NCBI RefSeq assembly: GCF_000196255.1 | Contig: NC_006370.1 | Span: forward strand, 2,245,411 to 2,309,410 | DNA from: Photobacterium profundum SS9 | GTDB lineage: Bacteria > Pseudomonadota > Gammaproteobacteria > Enterobacterales > Vibrionaceae | DNA: 64,000 nt | Direction of reading: 5' to 3' | Part shown: positions 42,934 through 52,099 of the stretch, piece after piece | Layout: the number at the start of each line of letters is the position of its first letter | Position numbering within the stretch: the stretch's first letter is position 1 | Position numbers and translations under genes: made by a program | Notes under the pieces: model-generated | What the model was told of the DNA's origin: nothing | The model's input: the letters and a program-made list of their open reading frames with translations, nothing else | Databases searched by the model: none

Positions 42934-43028
42934 GATCATGAAAAGCAGCGATGTGAAAGAGTTAGGCTTATTGGTTACGTTACGCACGGTGCCAATACCC
43001 ACCTCTTTTCCTCATTACTGCACTTGGC

Positions 43029-43931
43029 CTACATACTCACGCATGTACCTGCGCGTTCGGCCAATACTTCTAATCCTTCTTCAAGCGCACCGATATAGGC
43101 ACGTCCACCGAATGTGGCAAAGTCAGTCGCTGCTTCGACTTTTGGCCCCATTGAACCGGCGGGGAAATCATATTCACTCAGTTCTGTGGGCGTTGCCTTA
43201 CGCAGTGCTCGTTGGTTATCAGTACCCCAATCTAAATACACGGCGTCGGCATCGGTTAAGATCAATAATTTATCGGCATTGAGTTGCTTTGCTAATAACG
43301 TGGCTGAAAGATCTTTGTCGATCACGCCTTCTACACCTTGGTAGCCCACTTCAGCACGACAAACAGGAATGCCACCACCACCACAACAAATCACGACCTG
43401 CCCGGCCGCAAGTAAGGTATCGATAGACACTTTATCTAATATACTAATTGGTTTAGGTGACGGCACTACGCGACGGACGAATTCGCCATCTCGCTTCATG
43501 ATCCAATTGTTGGCTTCTGCAAGAATGCCCGCTTCTTCTTCGTTGTAGACGGGTCCAACAAACTTCGAAGGATCCAACATGCTTGGATCGTTGGCATCGA
43601 CTTCAATGCGGGTTAACAAAGTCGCCACTTGTGTATCTGGCATTAGGTTTTGCAGCTCTTGCGCCAACATATAACCAATCATGCCTTCACTTTCTGCACC
43701 TAACACATCGAGTGGGTATGGTGATACTTTGTCATACGCTAGGTTCTGTAACGCCAATAAACCAACTTGTGGACCATTACCATGGACAATCGCAACTTGG
43801 TATTCTTTGGCTATTTCAGCAATGGCTTTTGCCGCTACTTTGATGTTCGCGAGTTGGTTGTCAAAACTGGGCGCATCGCCACGACGCAGCAATGCATTAC
43901 CGCCAAGGGCTACTACAGCTGTGGGTTTCAT
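43029..43931 (-). CDS. arcC: Carbamate kinase
   Basis: A 300-residue kinase that makes ATP from carbamoyl phosphate and ADP, releasing carbamate. Family blocks: VVALGGNALLRRGD at the start, VHGNGPQVGLL, VPSPKPISI, ICCGGGGIPV (about residues 182-191), VIDKDLSATLLA, LTDADAVYLDWG and SMGPKVEAA. Length is standard. AAGGAGG precedes the ATG. It is the counterpart of yqeA in the E. coli ygeW-yqeA operon and follows hydA by 43 bases on the same strand. It would harvest the carbamoyl phosphate made by a ureido-splitting carbamoyltransferase such as YgeW. Confidence 0.95.
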   Translation of the reverse strand: MKPTAVVALGGNALLRRGDAPSFDNQLANIKVAAKAIAEIAKEYQVAIVHGNGPQVGLLALQNLAYDKVSPYPLDVLGAESEGMIGYMLAQELQNLMPDTQVATLLTRIEVDANDPSMLDPSKFVGPVYNEEEAGILAEANNWIMKRDGEFVRRVVPSPKPISILDKVSIDTLLAAGQVVICCGGGGIPVCRAEVGYQGVEGVIDKDLSATLLAKQLNADKLLILTDADAVYLDWGTDNQRALRKATPTELSEYDFPAGSMGPKVEAATDFATFGGRAYIGALEEGLEVLAERAGTCVSM

Positions 43932-43974
43932 ATTACCTCCTTGAGGTTCTAAATTTTAAAGGGAAATTGCCTTC

Positions 43975-45471
43975 TTACTCTTTCTCACCACCATGATGCG
44001 CAGAGGTTTGCTCCGTTGAGAATTCACTCGTTGAAACATGTTGCGTTGAGAAAGGTTTGCGGTGAACAAAGCGGCCATTCCCAGCTTTCCCCATAAATTC
44101 ACCCATGCACGCCACTACATTGCCACGGCTTAACGTCATTACAGGCCAGCCATGGCTTTCTATTGATTCAAACGGGGTGTAATCAGTATTATCGTGCAAT
44201 AAATCATGTGTGACTGTGACATTCTCTTTCGGATCAAACAGCACAATGTCAGCATCAGCACCAATATCAAAACTGCCTTTCTGTGGATACAATCCAAACA
44301 GCTTTGCTGGCATATAACTGGTTAATTCCACAAAACGGCTTGGCGTAATTCGCCCTGCCATCACACCCTCAGAGAAGAGCAATGGCATACGCGTTTCGAC
44401 GCCAGGCATGCCATTTGGACAGGCACTAAAATTGTCTTTCCCGCGTTGTTTTTGCTCATGATAAGTAAACGAGCAATGATCGGTCGCAACGGTATCAATA
44501 CTGCCATCCATAAGGCCTTGCCATAATTTTTCACGTTCTGCAGTTGGGCGTAATGGTGGGCTTAAAATGAATTTCAATGCATCGTCACGTTCGTAACAAC
44601 GTTCATCCAGTAACAAATACTGAGGGCAGGTTTCCGCCCATACAGGTTGTTTGTTTTGGCGGGCTAAGCGAATGTAGTCCAGCCCTAATCCATTGGATAA
44701 GTGGACGATATATAACGGTGCATTATCGGCTAATCGTGCAAGATTTATCATTCGACCAATAGCTTCTGCTTCGCACTCTAGCGGACGGCTGATGGCATGG
44801 TATTTCGGGGCGGTTTTACCGGCTTCCAACAGTTGAGTACGACGTAATGCAATTGCAGCATCGTTTTCTGGATGAACCGTTGTTAGCGCATTCACTTTAT
44901 TTAACTGCGTTAATGCGCGCAGTACTGAGTCATCATCTAATTTATAGCCATAAGTAAGATAGAGCTTGAAGCTCGAAATACCTTCTTCTTCGACCATAGA
45001 CGCCATTTCGGCAAGAATCTCATCATTTACGTGCTGAATAACACCATGAAAGCTGTAATCAATAACGGCGTTATCACCAGCATAGTCTTTATAAACACTA
45101 AGTTGGTGATGCAGGTTACACCCTTTAGGTCCAAACCCCATGTGGTCGATAACCATGGTTGTACCACCACAAGCTGCCGATCGAGTACCTGTATAAAAAT
45201 CATCGATGCTACGGGTAAACCCTGCATCAATATTGAAATGGGTATGTACATCGATACCACCCGGCATCACGTATAATCGCGCGGCATCAATCACTTTAGT
45301 GCCTTTGGGGTAATCATCGATGGTATGAGCAACCTTGGCAATCTTGCCATCAATAATTAAGATCTGTTTTTTACTTTCGCTATGAGCGTCTACAACAATA
45401 CCGTTAACGATTAAGATTGGGCGAACATCGTTGTCGACCGGACGGTTTGCAGAATGAATGCTCTGTTTCAT
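43975..45471 (-). CDS. hydA: Dihydropyrimidinase/hydantoinase-type amidohydrolase
   Basis: A 498-residue cyclic amidohydrolase with a binuclear metal site. Metal ligands lie in GGIDVHTHFN (about residue 74), the carbamylated Lys in GISSFKLYLTYGY (about 166), His in TTVHPEN and YHAISRPLECEAEA, and Asp in VATDHCSF. It opens hydantoin, dihydropyrimidine or related ureide rings to N-carbamoyl compounds. The last 30 residues are a Ser/Thr/His-rich tail with no fold. Counterpart of E. coli hyuA (ygeZ). A structured RNA element (45553-45615) lies 82 bases upstream. Confidence 0.93.
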   Translation of the reverse strand: MKQSIHSANRPVDNDVRPILIVNGIVVDAHSESKKQILIIDGKIAKVAHTIDDYPKGTKVIDAARLYVMPGGIDVHTHFNIDAGFTRSIDDFYTGTRSAACGGTTMVIDHMGFGPKGCNLHHQLSVYKDYAGDNAVIDYSFHGVIQHVNDEILAEMASMVEEEGISSFKLYLTYGYKLDDDSVLRALTQLNKVNALTTVHPENDAAIALRRTQLLEAGKTAPKYHAISRPLECEAEAIGRMINLARLADNAPLYIVHLSNGLGLDYIRLARQNKQPVWAETCPQYLLLDERCYERDDALKFILSPPLRPTAEREKLWQGLMDGSIDTVATDHCSFTYHEQKQRGKDNFSACPNGMPGVETRMPLLFSEGVMAGRITPSRFVELTSYMPAKLFGLYPQKGSFDIGADADIVLFDPKENVTVTHDLLHDNTDYTPFESIESHGWPVMTLSRGNVVACMGEFMGKAGNGRFVHRKPFSTQHVSTSEFSTEQTSAHHGGEKE

Positions 45472-45552
45472 TACGTTGTCCTTTTTGTATCAAATCCATT
45501 TATTACACTGTTTTGTTATTTTTTATCGCATTCGCAAACTCAAACAATAAAG

Positions 45553-45615
45553 CCATCCCGAGGGGGATATGTGGCCAGTTCTCTAAGGCAGAGTGAACTG
45601 ACACCCTCGGGACGG
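45553..45615 (-). ncRNA. Structured 5' leader element of hydA (riboswitch candidate)
   Basis: On the transcript a 12-bp outer stem (CCGTCCCGAGGG with CCCTCGGGATGG) encloses an asymmetric internal loop and an inner hairpin CAGTT/AACTG, bulged, extended by CTCT/AGAG around GCCTT. The position, between ygeY and hydA and upstream of hydA in a purine/ureide operon, suggests a cis-acting RNA. The T-rich tail is weak, so a simple terminator of ygeY is the main alternative. Confidence 0.5.
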
Positions 45616-45692
45616 AAGTCGGTATCAATATCGTTTAACGCTTATTGTTATTAATGAAACATCATTCGACATTGCGAAGTTGTAAGTCGTTT

Positions 45693-46910
45693 CTATTTTT
45701 CGAGTTGCTTCAAATACATTTGTGGGATCACGGCATACATTGCCGCACAAGTTACTAGATGATCTTTCCATGTCTTTTCGTTTGGCGCGTGTGCTTCAGG
45801 CTCTTTACCTGGGCCAAAGCCAATAACAGGAATACCGTAACGACCCATGATAGAAACGCCGTTAGTAGAGAATGTCCACTTATCAACCTTTGGTTTCTTG
45901 TCGAATAATAATTCGTAAGAAGCTTCTAGTGTCTTGGTCGCGACATGCTCTTCATCAATCACCCACGTTGGGAAATAACACTCTGTTGGGTAAACCAAAC
46001 CGGTGTAAGCCGGGCGGTTGTATTCATACATAGACACCACACCTTGTGCCTCTTGTACTGCTGGTAGTGCACGAATTTCGTCAAGTGCGCCTTCCCACGT
46101 TTCGCCCCATGTTAAACGGCGGTCAATAGACACAGCACAGCTGTCTGCTACTGCACAACGGCTTGGTGAGGTAAAGAAAATTTCAGAGACAGTTAATGTG
46201 CCTTTGCCTAGGAATGGATCATCTTTTAGGTTATGAGACAGCCCTTCAAGTTGATTCAGAATTGGACCCATTTTGAAGATCGCGTTATCGCCACGCTCTG
46301 GTGCAGATCCATGGCAGCTCACCCCTGCTACATCAACACGAATTTCCATACGTCCGCGCTGACCACGGTAGATCTGGCAATCTGTTGGCTCAGTAGAAAC
46401 CACAAACTCTGGACGAATATTGCTTTCTTCGATGATGTACTGCCAGCAAAGACCATCACAATCTTCTTCTTGTACAGTACCAGTAACTAACAACGTGTAT
46501 TCATCTTCAAGACCAAGATCTTTTATGATCTTGCCAGCATAAACCATTGAAGCCATGCCGCCTTCTTGATCCGACGCCCCACGACCACCGATAATTTCGT
46601 CGTTTTCCATGCCTTGGTATGGGTCGAATTCCCAGTTGTCCATGTTGCCGACACCAACGGTATCAATGTGTGCATCCATCGCAATCAAATGTGGACCATG
46701 ACCAATCCACCCTAGTACGTTACCCATTGGGTCGATTTCAACTTTGTCGAAACCCACTTTTTCCATTTCTTCTTTGATTCTCAACACTACTTTTTCTTCG
46801 TCGCAGCTTTCGCTTGGAATCGCAATCATGTCGCGTAAGAAACGGGTCATATCTGCTCGGTATTCTTCCGCTTTTTCTACAACAGTGTTGAAAGGAATAT
46901 TCATTGTCAT
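45693..46910 (-). CDS. ygeY: YgeY-family M20 metallohydrolase
   Basis: A 405-residue zinc hydrolase of the M20/DapE/ArgE fold, in the YgeY family linked to selenium metabolism and purine use. Metal ligands are in [11 protein letters not shown] (about residue 77), [11 protein letters not shown], and TVQEEDCDG with the catalytic Glu; [13 protein letters not shown] is the dimerisation-side His motif. Likely substrate: an N-carbamoyl or N-acyl amino acid such as that made by HydA, which is inferred. It sits between ygeX and hydA in the E. coli gene order, with 220-235 bp gaps on each side that hold inverted repeats. Confidence 0.93.
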   Translation of the reverse strand: MTMNIPFNTVVEKAEEYRADMTRFLRDMIAIPSESCDEEKVVLRIKEEMEKVGFDKVEIDPMGNVLGWIGHGPHLIAMDAHIDTVGVGNMDNWEFDPYQGMENDEIIGGRGASDQEGGMASMVYAGKIIKDLGLEDEYTLLVTGTVQEEDCDGLCWQYIIEESNIRPEFVVSTEPTDCQIYRGQRGRMEIRVDVAGVSCHGSAPERGDNAIFKMGPILNQLEGLSHNLKDDPFLGKGTLTVSEIFFTSPSRCAVADSCAVSIDRRLTWGETWEGALDEIRALPAVQEAQGVVSMYEYNRPAYTGLVYPTECYFPTWVIDEEHVATKTLEASYELLFDKKPKVDKWTFSTNGVSIMGRYGIPVIGFGPGKEPEAHAPNEKTWKDHLVTCAAMYAVIPQMYLKQLEK

Positions 46911-47050
46911 TGTAATTCTCCTTGGGTCGAGTGGTGGTCATCACACCCGACATGATCTATTTTTAAGGCACCCTGCACTTTTGATGACGCACGCAGGACG
47001 CTAATTAATTTTCTTAATATATCTTTATGTAACCTTTGCTTTTTATTGAA

Positions 47051-47134
47051 GCTAATTAGTGCAAGAACAAAGAGAAAGCGCGGAATTTATGGCTATAAAT
47101 GAGCACTTTCGATGCCGTAATTGTGCTAATTAGC
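47051..47134. repeat. Inverted repeat between ygeX and ygeY
   Basis: GCTAATTAGTGCAA (47051-47064) faces TTGTGCTAATTAGC (47121-47134), a 14-base arm with one mismatched pair; each arm also contains the palindrome CTAATTAG. It could be a regulator site pair or an RNA stem in the ygeX-ygeY gap. Confidence 0.5.
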
Positions 47135-47145
47135 AAAAATAACAA

Positions 47146-48348
47146 TCAAAGCGTTGGGTGCTTGCCCTGCCACACAACTTCACGGTAATGAACCGGATCA
47201 GTATCACCTTCGGTATTGATTAGCAGCACGACAGAGTCTTTATTCAGCCCCATCTTCGCCATTAATGCTTCACGATCTGGATGGTAATAGGCAGCAACTA
47301 ATAAGCCTGCACCTACTGCACCTGACTCCCCTGATATCACACGAGGATCATCACCTAACGGATTGCCCAATACGCGCATTCCGAGTGCTGCTACGCTATC
47401 TTGGCAAGAAACAAATTGAGTTGCACAATCACGCAATACTGGCCAACCTAACGGATTTGGTTCACCACACGCCAGACCCACCATGATGGTTGCCATGTCG
47501 CCGCCAACATTCACCATGCCGCCGTCAGCACTGATACCTGAACGGTAGATACAGTCAGCTTGGTCGGGTTCAATGATTACAGAATGCAAATTTTCAGCGC
47601 CATATAGGTCACATAGGTACCCCAAGACACCGCCCGCTAATGCACCGACACCGGCTTGTAAGAACACATGGGTTGGTTTAGCAACAGCGTGGATTTTCAT
47701 TTGATCAACGGCTTCTGCCGCTAATGTTGTATAACCTTGCATAATCCATGTTGGGATTTTGGTGTAACCTTCCCACGCCGTGTCTTGAACTATTTTCCAG
47801 CCGCACTCTTCTGCTGTCTTAATGGCTAATCGCACGGTATCGTCGTAGTTCATATCGGTGACGATACATTCAGCACCTAAAGCGCGAATATTATTTACAC
47901 GTTCGTCAGCCGAACCTTTTGGCATATACACAACTGCATTTTGACCCAGCTTATTCGCTGCCCATGCTACGCCGCGTCCATGGTTACCATCGGTTGCTGT
48001 TGCGAAGGTCATCTTTTCTTTAATGTCATTTTTGAGCGTATCGAAATCAAAGACATTAATATCAAGTTGGTATTCATCACACAGCAAGCGAGCAATAGCA
48101 TATGCCCCACCTAACATTTTGAATGCGCATAAATCGAAACGGTGAGATTCATCTTTTACAAGAATTTTGCCAACGCCTATCTCTTTGGCTAGACAGTCGA
48201 GAGATTGCAGCGGTGTTGGTTGATAACCTTCAACTTTTTGATGGAAGGCACGGGCTTTTTCCGCTTCATCAATGGTGAACAAAGAAGACAGCTGACCGTT
48301 ATAGTGACGGTTATCGGCTATCTCCATTTTTAGAGAGAATATAGACAC
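47146..48348 (-). CDS. ygeX: 2,3-diaminopropionate ammonia-lyase
   Basis: A 400-residue fold-type II PLP enzyme converting 2,3-diaminopropionate to pyruvate and two ammonia. The PLP lysine is in LCAFKMLGGAYA (about residue 77); FATATDGNHGRGVAWAA, GVGALAGGVLGYL (phosphate-binding glycine loop) and GESGAVGAG complete the site. It is very close to E. coli YgeX, including the start SIFSLKMEIADN. It lies 74 bases after ygeW with a hairpin between. Its product pyruvate feeds naturally into NifJ encoded downstream. Confidence 0.96.
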   Translation of the reverse strand: MSIFSLKMEIADNRHYNGQLSSLFTIDEAEKARAFHQKVEGYQPTPLQSLDCLAKEIGVGKILVKDESHRFDLCAFKMLGGAYAIARLLCDEYQLDINVFDFDTLKNDIKEKMTFATATDGNHGRGVAWAANKLGQNAVVYMPKGSADERVNNIRALGAECIVTDMNYDDTVRLAIKTAEECGWKIVQDTAWEGYTKIPTWIMQGYTTLAAEAVDQMKIHAVAKPTHVFLQAGVGALAGGVLGYLCDLYGAENLHSVIIEPDQADCIYRSGISADGGMVNVGGDMATIMVGLACGEPNPLGWPVLRDCATQFVSCQDSVAALGMRVLGNPLGDDPRVISGESGAVGAGLLVAAYYHPDREALMAKMGLNKDSVVLLINTEGDTDPVHYREVVWQGKHPTL

Positions 48349-48383
48349 GATCAGACCTCATTGATGTGAATAAAAAGAAGTGC

Positions 48384-48416
48384 GGGATAACGAAGAACAC
48401 TACCCCGCGAAAGGAG
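48384..48416 (-). terminator. Hairpin/attenuator between ygeW and ygeX
   Basis: GCGGG and CCCGC pair around a 17-nt loop, followed on the minus strand by ACTTCTTTTTATTC. It is a weak terminator or processing site inside the operon. Confidence 0.45.
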
Positions 48417-48422
48417 CAAAAC

Positions 48423-49610
48423 TTATTTAACGCGAGTTTTATACTCATCAAGCAGTTGTTGTAACACCAATCCAGGCTCTTGGTATTTACGGTTCATGAT
48501 CATCGATGCAATGATGTACGGCTTCCAACTTGCTTCTTTGTAAGTGGCAATACGGTACTTCTCGAATACTGCTTCTTCCACTTCGCCTTCTTTACAAGAA
48601 ACACCTGTAATATCAGCTGGCAGACAGTGCATGTATAAGGCTTCACCGCCCTTGGTTTTCGTCATCATTTCTTCAGTACAATGCCAATCTTTGAAGTTCG
48701 CATTTTGTGCTAGGCATTCTTGCTCAAGGGCTTTTAATCCATCATGGTCTTGTGCGCGAAGCAGCTCGGTACGACGCTCCATCACTTGATACGGAGCCCA
48801 AGATTTAGGGTAAACAATATCAGCACCGTCGAACGCTTCTTCCATCGACGTTACTTGAGTAAAGCTACCACCAGATGCTTCAGCGTTCTGACGCGCTTGC
48901 TCAACCACTTCAGGAATAAGGTCGTAACCTTCTGGATGCGCTAATGTCACGTCCATGCCAAAGCGGGTCATTAAACCAATAATGCCTTGTGGCACAGAAA
49001 GTGGTTTGCCGTAACTTGGAGAGTACGCCCATGTCATTGCGAGTTTCTTGCCTTTAAGCTGATTCAAGTCACCAAAGTGCTCTTCTAGCCATGCAAGATC
49101 TGCCATTGATTGAGTCGGGTGGTCAATGTCACATTGAAGATTAATTAATGCAGGACGGCTCGGTAAAACACCTTCTTTTACGCCTTCATCTAGTGCTGCA
49201 CCCACTTCACGCATGTAGGCATTACCCGCGCCTAAATACATATCATCACGGATACCAATCGCATCGGCACAAAATGAAATCATGTTTGCTGTTTCACGCA
49301 CGGTTTCGCCATGTGCGATTTGAGATTTACCTTCGTCAAGATCTTGCTGGGCCAAACCCAACATATTAATCGCAGAAGCATAAGAGAAACGGGTACGTGT
49401 TGAGTTATCGCGGAACAGAGAAATACCTAAGCCGTTATTAAATACATTGGTTGCAATATTCTCTTGGCGCATAGCTTTTAAAACTTGCGCAGTTTTCAAT
49501 ACACGCTCTAGTTCTTCTGGGCTCTGCTCCCATGTTAATAAGAAATCTTTCTCATGCAGTTCTGACTTTAATTCATTGATTTCCTTGATCAGTTCATTAA
49601 TGCTTTTCAT
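48423..49610 (-). CDS. ygeW: YgeW, putative carbamoyltransferase
   Basis: A 395-residue knotted transcarbamylase. The carbamoyl-phosphate motif is FRDNSTRTRFSYASA (STRTR, about residues 69-73); HPTQSMADLAWLEEHFGDL and MHCLPADI (HCLP, about 329) are the second-substrate side. YgeW differs from OTC and ATC and its substrate is unproven; in this operon it probably splits a ureido compound to carbamoyl phosphate for ArcC. It is the first gene of the operon, with a sigma-54-like promoter about 110 bases upstream and an activator gene divergent from it. Confidence 0.95.
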   Translation of the reverse strand: MKSINELIKEINELKSELHEKDFLLTWEQSPEELERVLKTAQVLKAMRQENIATNVFNNGLGISLFRDNSTRTRFSYASAINMLGLAQQDLDEGKSQIAHGETVRETANMISFCADAIGIRDDMYLGAGNAYMREVGAALDEGVKEGVLPSRPALINLQCDIDHPTQSMADLAWLEEHFGDLNQLKGKKLAMTWAYSPSYGKPLSVPQGIIGLMTRFGMDVTLAHPEGYDLIPEVVEQARQNAEASGGSFTQVTSMEEAFDGADIVYPKSWAPYQVMERRTELLRAQDHDGLKALEQECLAQNANFKDWHCTEEMMTKTKGGEALYMHCLPADITGVSCKEGEVEEAVFEKYRIATYKEASWKPYIIASMIMNRKYQEPGLVLQQLLDEYKTRVK

Positions 49611-49720
49611 TTTATTCTTCCCAGTTATGAATTTGTTATTGGTGTATATCCAGTTATCAAATATGTAAGAGTGCGAGGCTGGAAATGCTTGTGGGTGTTA
49701 ACAAGCTTCTGGTTCTCTTA

Positions 49721-49738
49721 ATCCAATAACTGTGCCAA
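49721..49738 (-). promoter_or_regulatory. Sigma-54-type promoter of the ygeW operon
   Basis: On the minus strand TTGGCACAGTTATTGGAT fits the -24/-12 consensus TGGCAC-N5-TTGCW, with the invariant GG at -24 and one mismatch at the -12 GC. It lies about 110 bases before the ygeW start and faces it. Confidence 0.6.
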
Positions 49739-49830
49739 TTAAAAAACAATTAACTAAAATAGATTTAACACATTAAAAAACAATAGCTTACACGCAAAAG
49801 TGGGAGGTTACTTGATATTTATAGCCAAAT

Positions 49831-49877
49831 TATCACTATCTGCGGCTATCAGTGATAGTAACCAAAATGATAGTGAC
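49831..49877. promoter_or_regulatory. Probable activator-binding sites (UAS) of the ygeW operon
   Basis: Three related half-palindromes, TATCACTATC (49831-49840), CTATCAGTGATAG (49846-49858) and TGATAGTGAC (49868-49877), lie 95-155 bases upstream of the sigma-54-like promoter, the usual enhancer distance. The divergent sigma-54 activator gene starts 157 bases further on, so it is the obvious ligand and may also autoregulate. Confidence 0.6.
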
Positions 49878-50033
49878 CACAGTGTCAATTATCATATTGA
49901 TATTCTGGTGTGACCGCGCTAGCAATTCCTATTTCGTATTATCACTCGACGATAAAAGCCTGATTCACATCAAATTGATGCAAGCAATACTTGATTAAGT
50001 TATAGAAGTATTATTTAGGGATAGAACTGAATT

Positions 50034-51791
50034 ATGTTGAACACCACACATCAATCAGAATTAATGCAATTGCAGCCAACCATTCTGCGCTTCACCCAAA
50101 TGCTTTCTGCCGTGCTTCAATTAGATGCTGAAGTGGTTGATGCCAATTTAGTACGTATTGCGGGTACTGGTCCTTACAGTAAATTTTTTGGTAAGAAGTT
50201 AAATACTAGCTCAAGAATATTTCGCTATATTTTGGAAACACACCAAGAAAAAGTCGTTGTTAAATCACGTACCGATCCTTTGTGCGATGGATGTACTAAC
50301 AAAACTAATTGTCGTGAAACCGCTTTTCTTGGCGTACCCATTATGATTGAAGGTCGCTGTATCGGAGTGATCAGCTTAGTGGCATTTACTGTCGAATCTC
50401 GTGAAAAGATTAAAGAGAATGCTCAGCTATTTTCCGACTATATTCGGCACATTTCAGAGCTGTTTGTCTCTAAAGTTTTAGACATGAACGACTCAGAACA
50501 CGGGCTAGATAAAGTGTTTACTAGCCTGATCGAAAATATGGATCAAGGTGTATTAGTACTCGATGAGCATAGCCGTGTTCAATACGGTAATACGCCAGCC
50601 CTCACTAATTTGAATATAGAAAAAGAAGAATTAGTACGGGTAGAAGTAAACATCCAACCTTTATCTATTCACAACAACGACCTTAAAGGTCATCAACAGC
50701 ACATTATTTCTTTAGGCAAACGCCAAGAATTAGTGGTTGGTCAGTTCCATGATATTCAAGGGCACCAACTCTTTATTATGGCTTTCTATCAACCGAATAC
50801 ATCTTTCTCGAATAATGAGGCTCCGAAAGCACAATTCACGGGTGTGATTGGTGAATGTAAAAAGATGCAGCAACTGAAGGTGCTTATTTCTCGTATTGCC
50901 AGCAGCCCTTCCAGTGTATTAATTAATGGTGATAGTGGCACAGGTAAAGAAGTTGTCGCGCATGCCGTTCATAATATGAGCGATCGTGTCGATAAGCCTT
51001 TTATTGCCATTAACTGTGCCGCGATTCCAGACCAATTATTAGAAAGTGAACTGTTTGGCTATGTAAAAGGCGCTTTTACTGGTGCATCAAGCAAAGGCAA
51101 AACAGGGCTGATTCAAGCGGCTAATCAAGGCACCCTATTTCTTGATGAAATCGGTGATATGTCGATGACGCTACAAGCTAAATTATTACGGGTATTAGAA
51201 GAACGAGAAGTCATGCCTATTGGCTCAAATACTGCGGTTCCCGTGAATATTCGTATAATTTCAGCAACAAACCGTAACTTCTCTGAAATGATTGCCACCA
51301 ACAAATTCAGAGAGGATTTGTATTATCGTTTGAACGTCATTCCCATTCACTTACCCACATTGAAAGAGCGCGGAAAAGATATTGAACTGTTAATCCATTT
51401 CTTTCTTGATATCCATACCCGTAAAATCGGTGTTAGCTATCCGGGAATTACACCTGCCGTTATGTTGCGGCTTAATGCGTATCATTGGCCGGGGAATGTG
51501 CGTGAGCTGAGTAATCTTATTGAATACCTCGTCAATGTGGTACCAGAAGGCGATGTTATCGATATCGATCTATTACCCCCCTATTTTGAAGGTACAGTGT
51601 TAGAACAAAAAAATGATCACCAGATCATTGATGAAAGTATTATGAGCTTAGAAGAAATGGAAAAAATTCGAATTGAAGAAGCGATTAGTCGGTTAAGCAA
51701 CCGGAAATTAGTCGCGGATGAACTGGGGATTGGAATTGCGACGTTATACAGAAAAATCAAAAAATATGGTCTGAGTTCTCACAGTAGTTAA
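50034..51791 (+). CDS. ygeV: Sigma-54-dependent activator, YgeV-like
   Basis: A 585-residue enhancer-binding protein: N-terminal sensor of about 270 residues with a GAF-like fold and a cysteine cluster CDGCTNKTNC (about 83-92), possibly an Fe-S or redox site; central AAA+ domain with Walker A GDSGTGKE (about 299), the sigma-54 contact loop GAFTGAS (about 346) and Walker B LFLDEIGDM; and a Fis-type helix-turn-helix at the end (RKLVADELGIGIATLYRKIKKYG). It is divergent from ygeW, whose upstream region holds a sigma-54-type promoter and three putative operator copies. It probably senses a purine catabolite or anaerobic state. Confidence 0.9.
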   Translation: MLNTTHQSELMQLQPTILRFTQMLSAVLQLDAEVVDANLVRIAGTGPYSKFFGKKLNTSSRIFRYILETHQEKVVVKSRTDPLCDGCTNKTNCRETAFLGVPIMIEGRCIGVISLVAFTVESREKIKENAQLFSDYIRHISELFVSKVLDMNDSEHGLDKVFTSLIENMDQGVLVLDEHSRVQYGNTPALTNLNIEKEELVRVEVNIQPLSIHNNDLKGHQQHIISLGKRQELVVGQFHDIQGHQLFIMAFYQPNTSFSNNEAPKAQFTGVIGECKKMQQLKVLISRIASSPSSVLINGDSGTGKEVVAHAVHNMSDRVDKPFIAINCAAIPDQLLESELFGYVKGAFTGASSKGKTGLIQAANQGTLFLDEIGDMSMTLQAKLLRVLEEREVMPIGSNTAVPVNIRIISATNRNFSEMIATNKFREDLYYRLNVIPIHLPTLKERGKDIELLIHFFLDIHTRKIGVSYPGITPAVMLRLNAYHWPGNVRELSNLIEYLVNVVPEGDVIDIDLLPPYFEGTVLEQKNDHQIIDESIMSLEEMEKIRIEEAISRLSNRKLVADELGIGIATLYRKIKKYGLSSHSS

Positions 51792-51818
51792 TCCATTATT
51801 CCTGCGATAGAATGAACA

Positions 51819-51852
51819 ACATAAATCCCGCGAACAGCGGGTTTTATGTTTA
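51819..51852 (+). terminator. Terminator of the sigma-54 activator gene
   Basis: AACATAAATCCCGC and GCGGGTTTTATGTT form a long stem around a GAACA loop, with T-rich sequence in the distal arm. Confidence 0.75.
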
Positions 51853-52099
51853 AATTCGAACATTATATTATCATACAGTAAGCGTATACTTCGTTACAAA
51901 ACACTATGTAGAGTCACACAACTAGTGTTACTGACTAACTTATTAATTACCTTGGCATATTATTTTTAACGCTTAAGGCATAAGGAACGGGGGAAATCCC
52001 CACAAATATACAAAAACATGATCTCGTTCGCGAAATTTATGTCATCATTCTTTGAATTACGCGCCTCGACGCTCTACGATTGACGCCCTAAATGAACGT

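Noticed and set aside
42934..43028. Sigma-54 promoter in the arcC to GltD-like leader
   Set aside because: TTGGCACCGTGCGTAAC has a good -24 half, but the -12 half (GTAAC) lacks the required GC.
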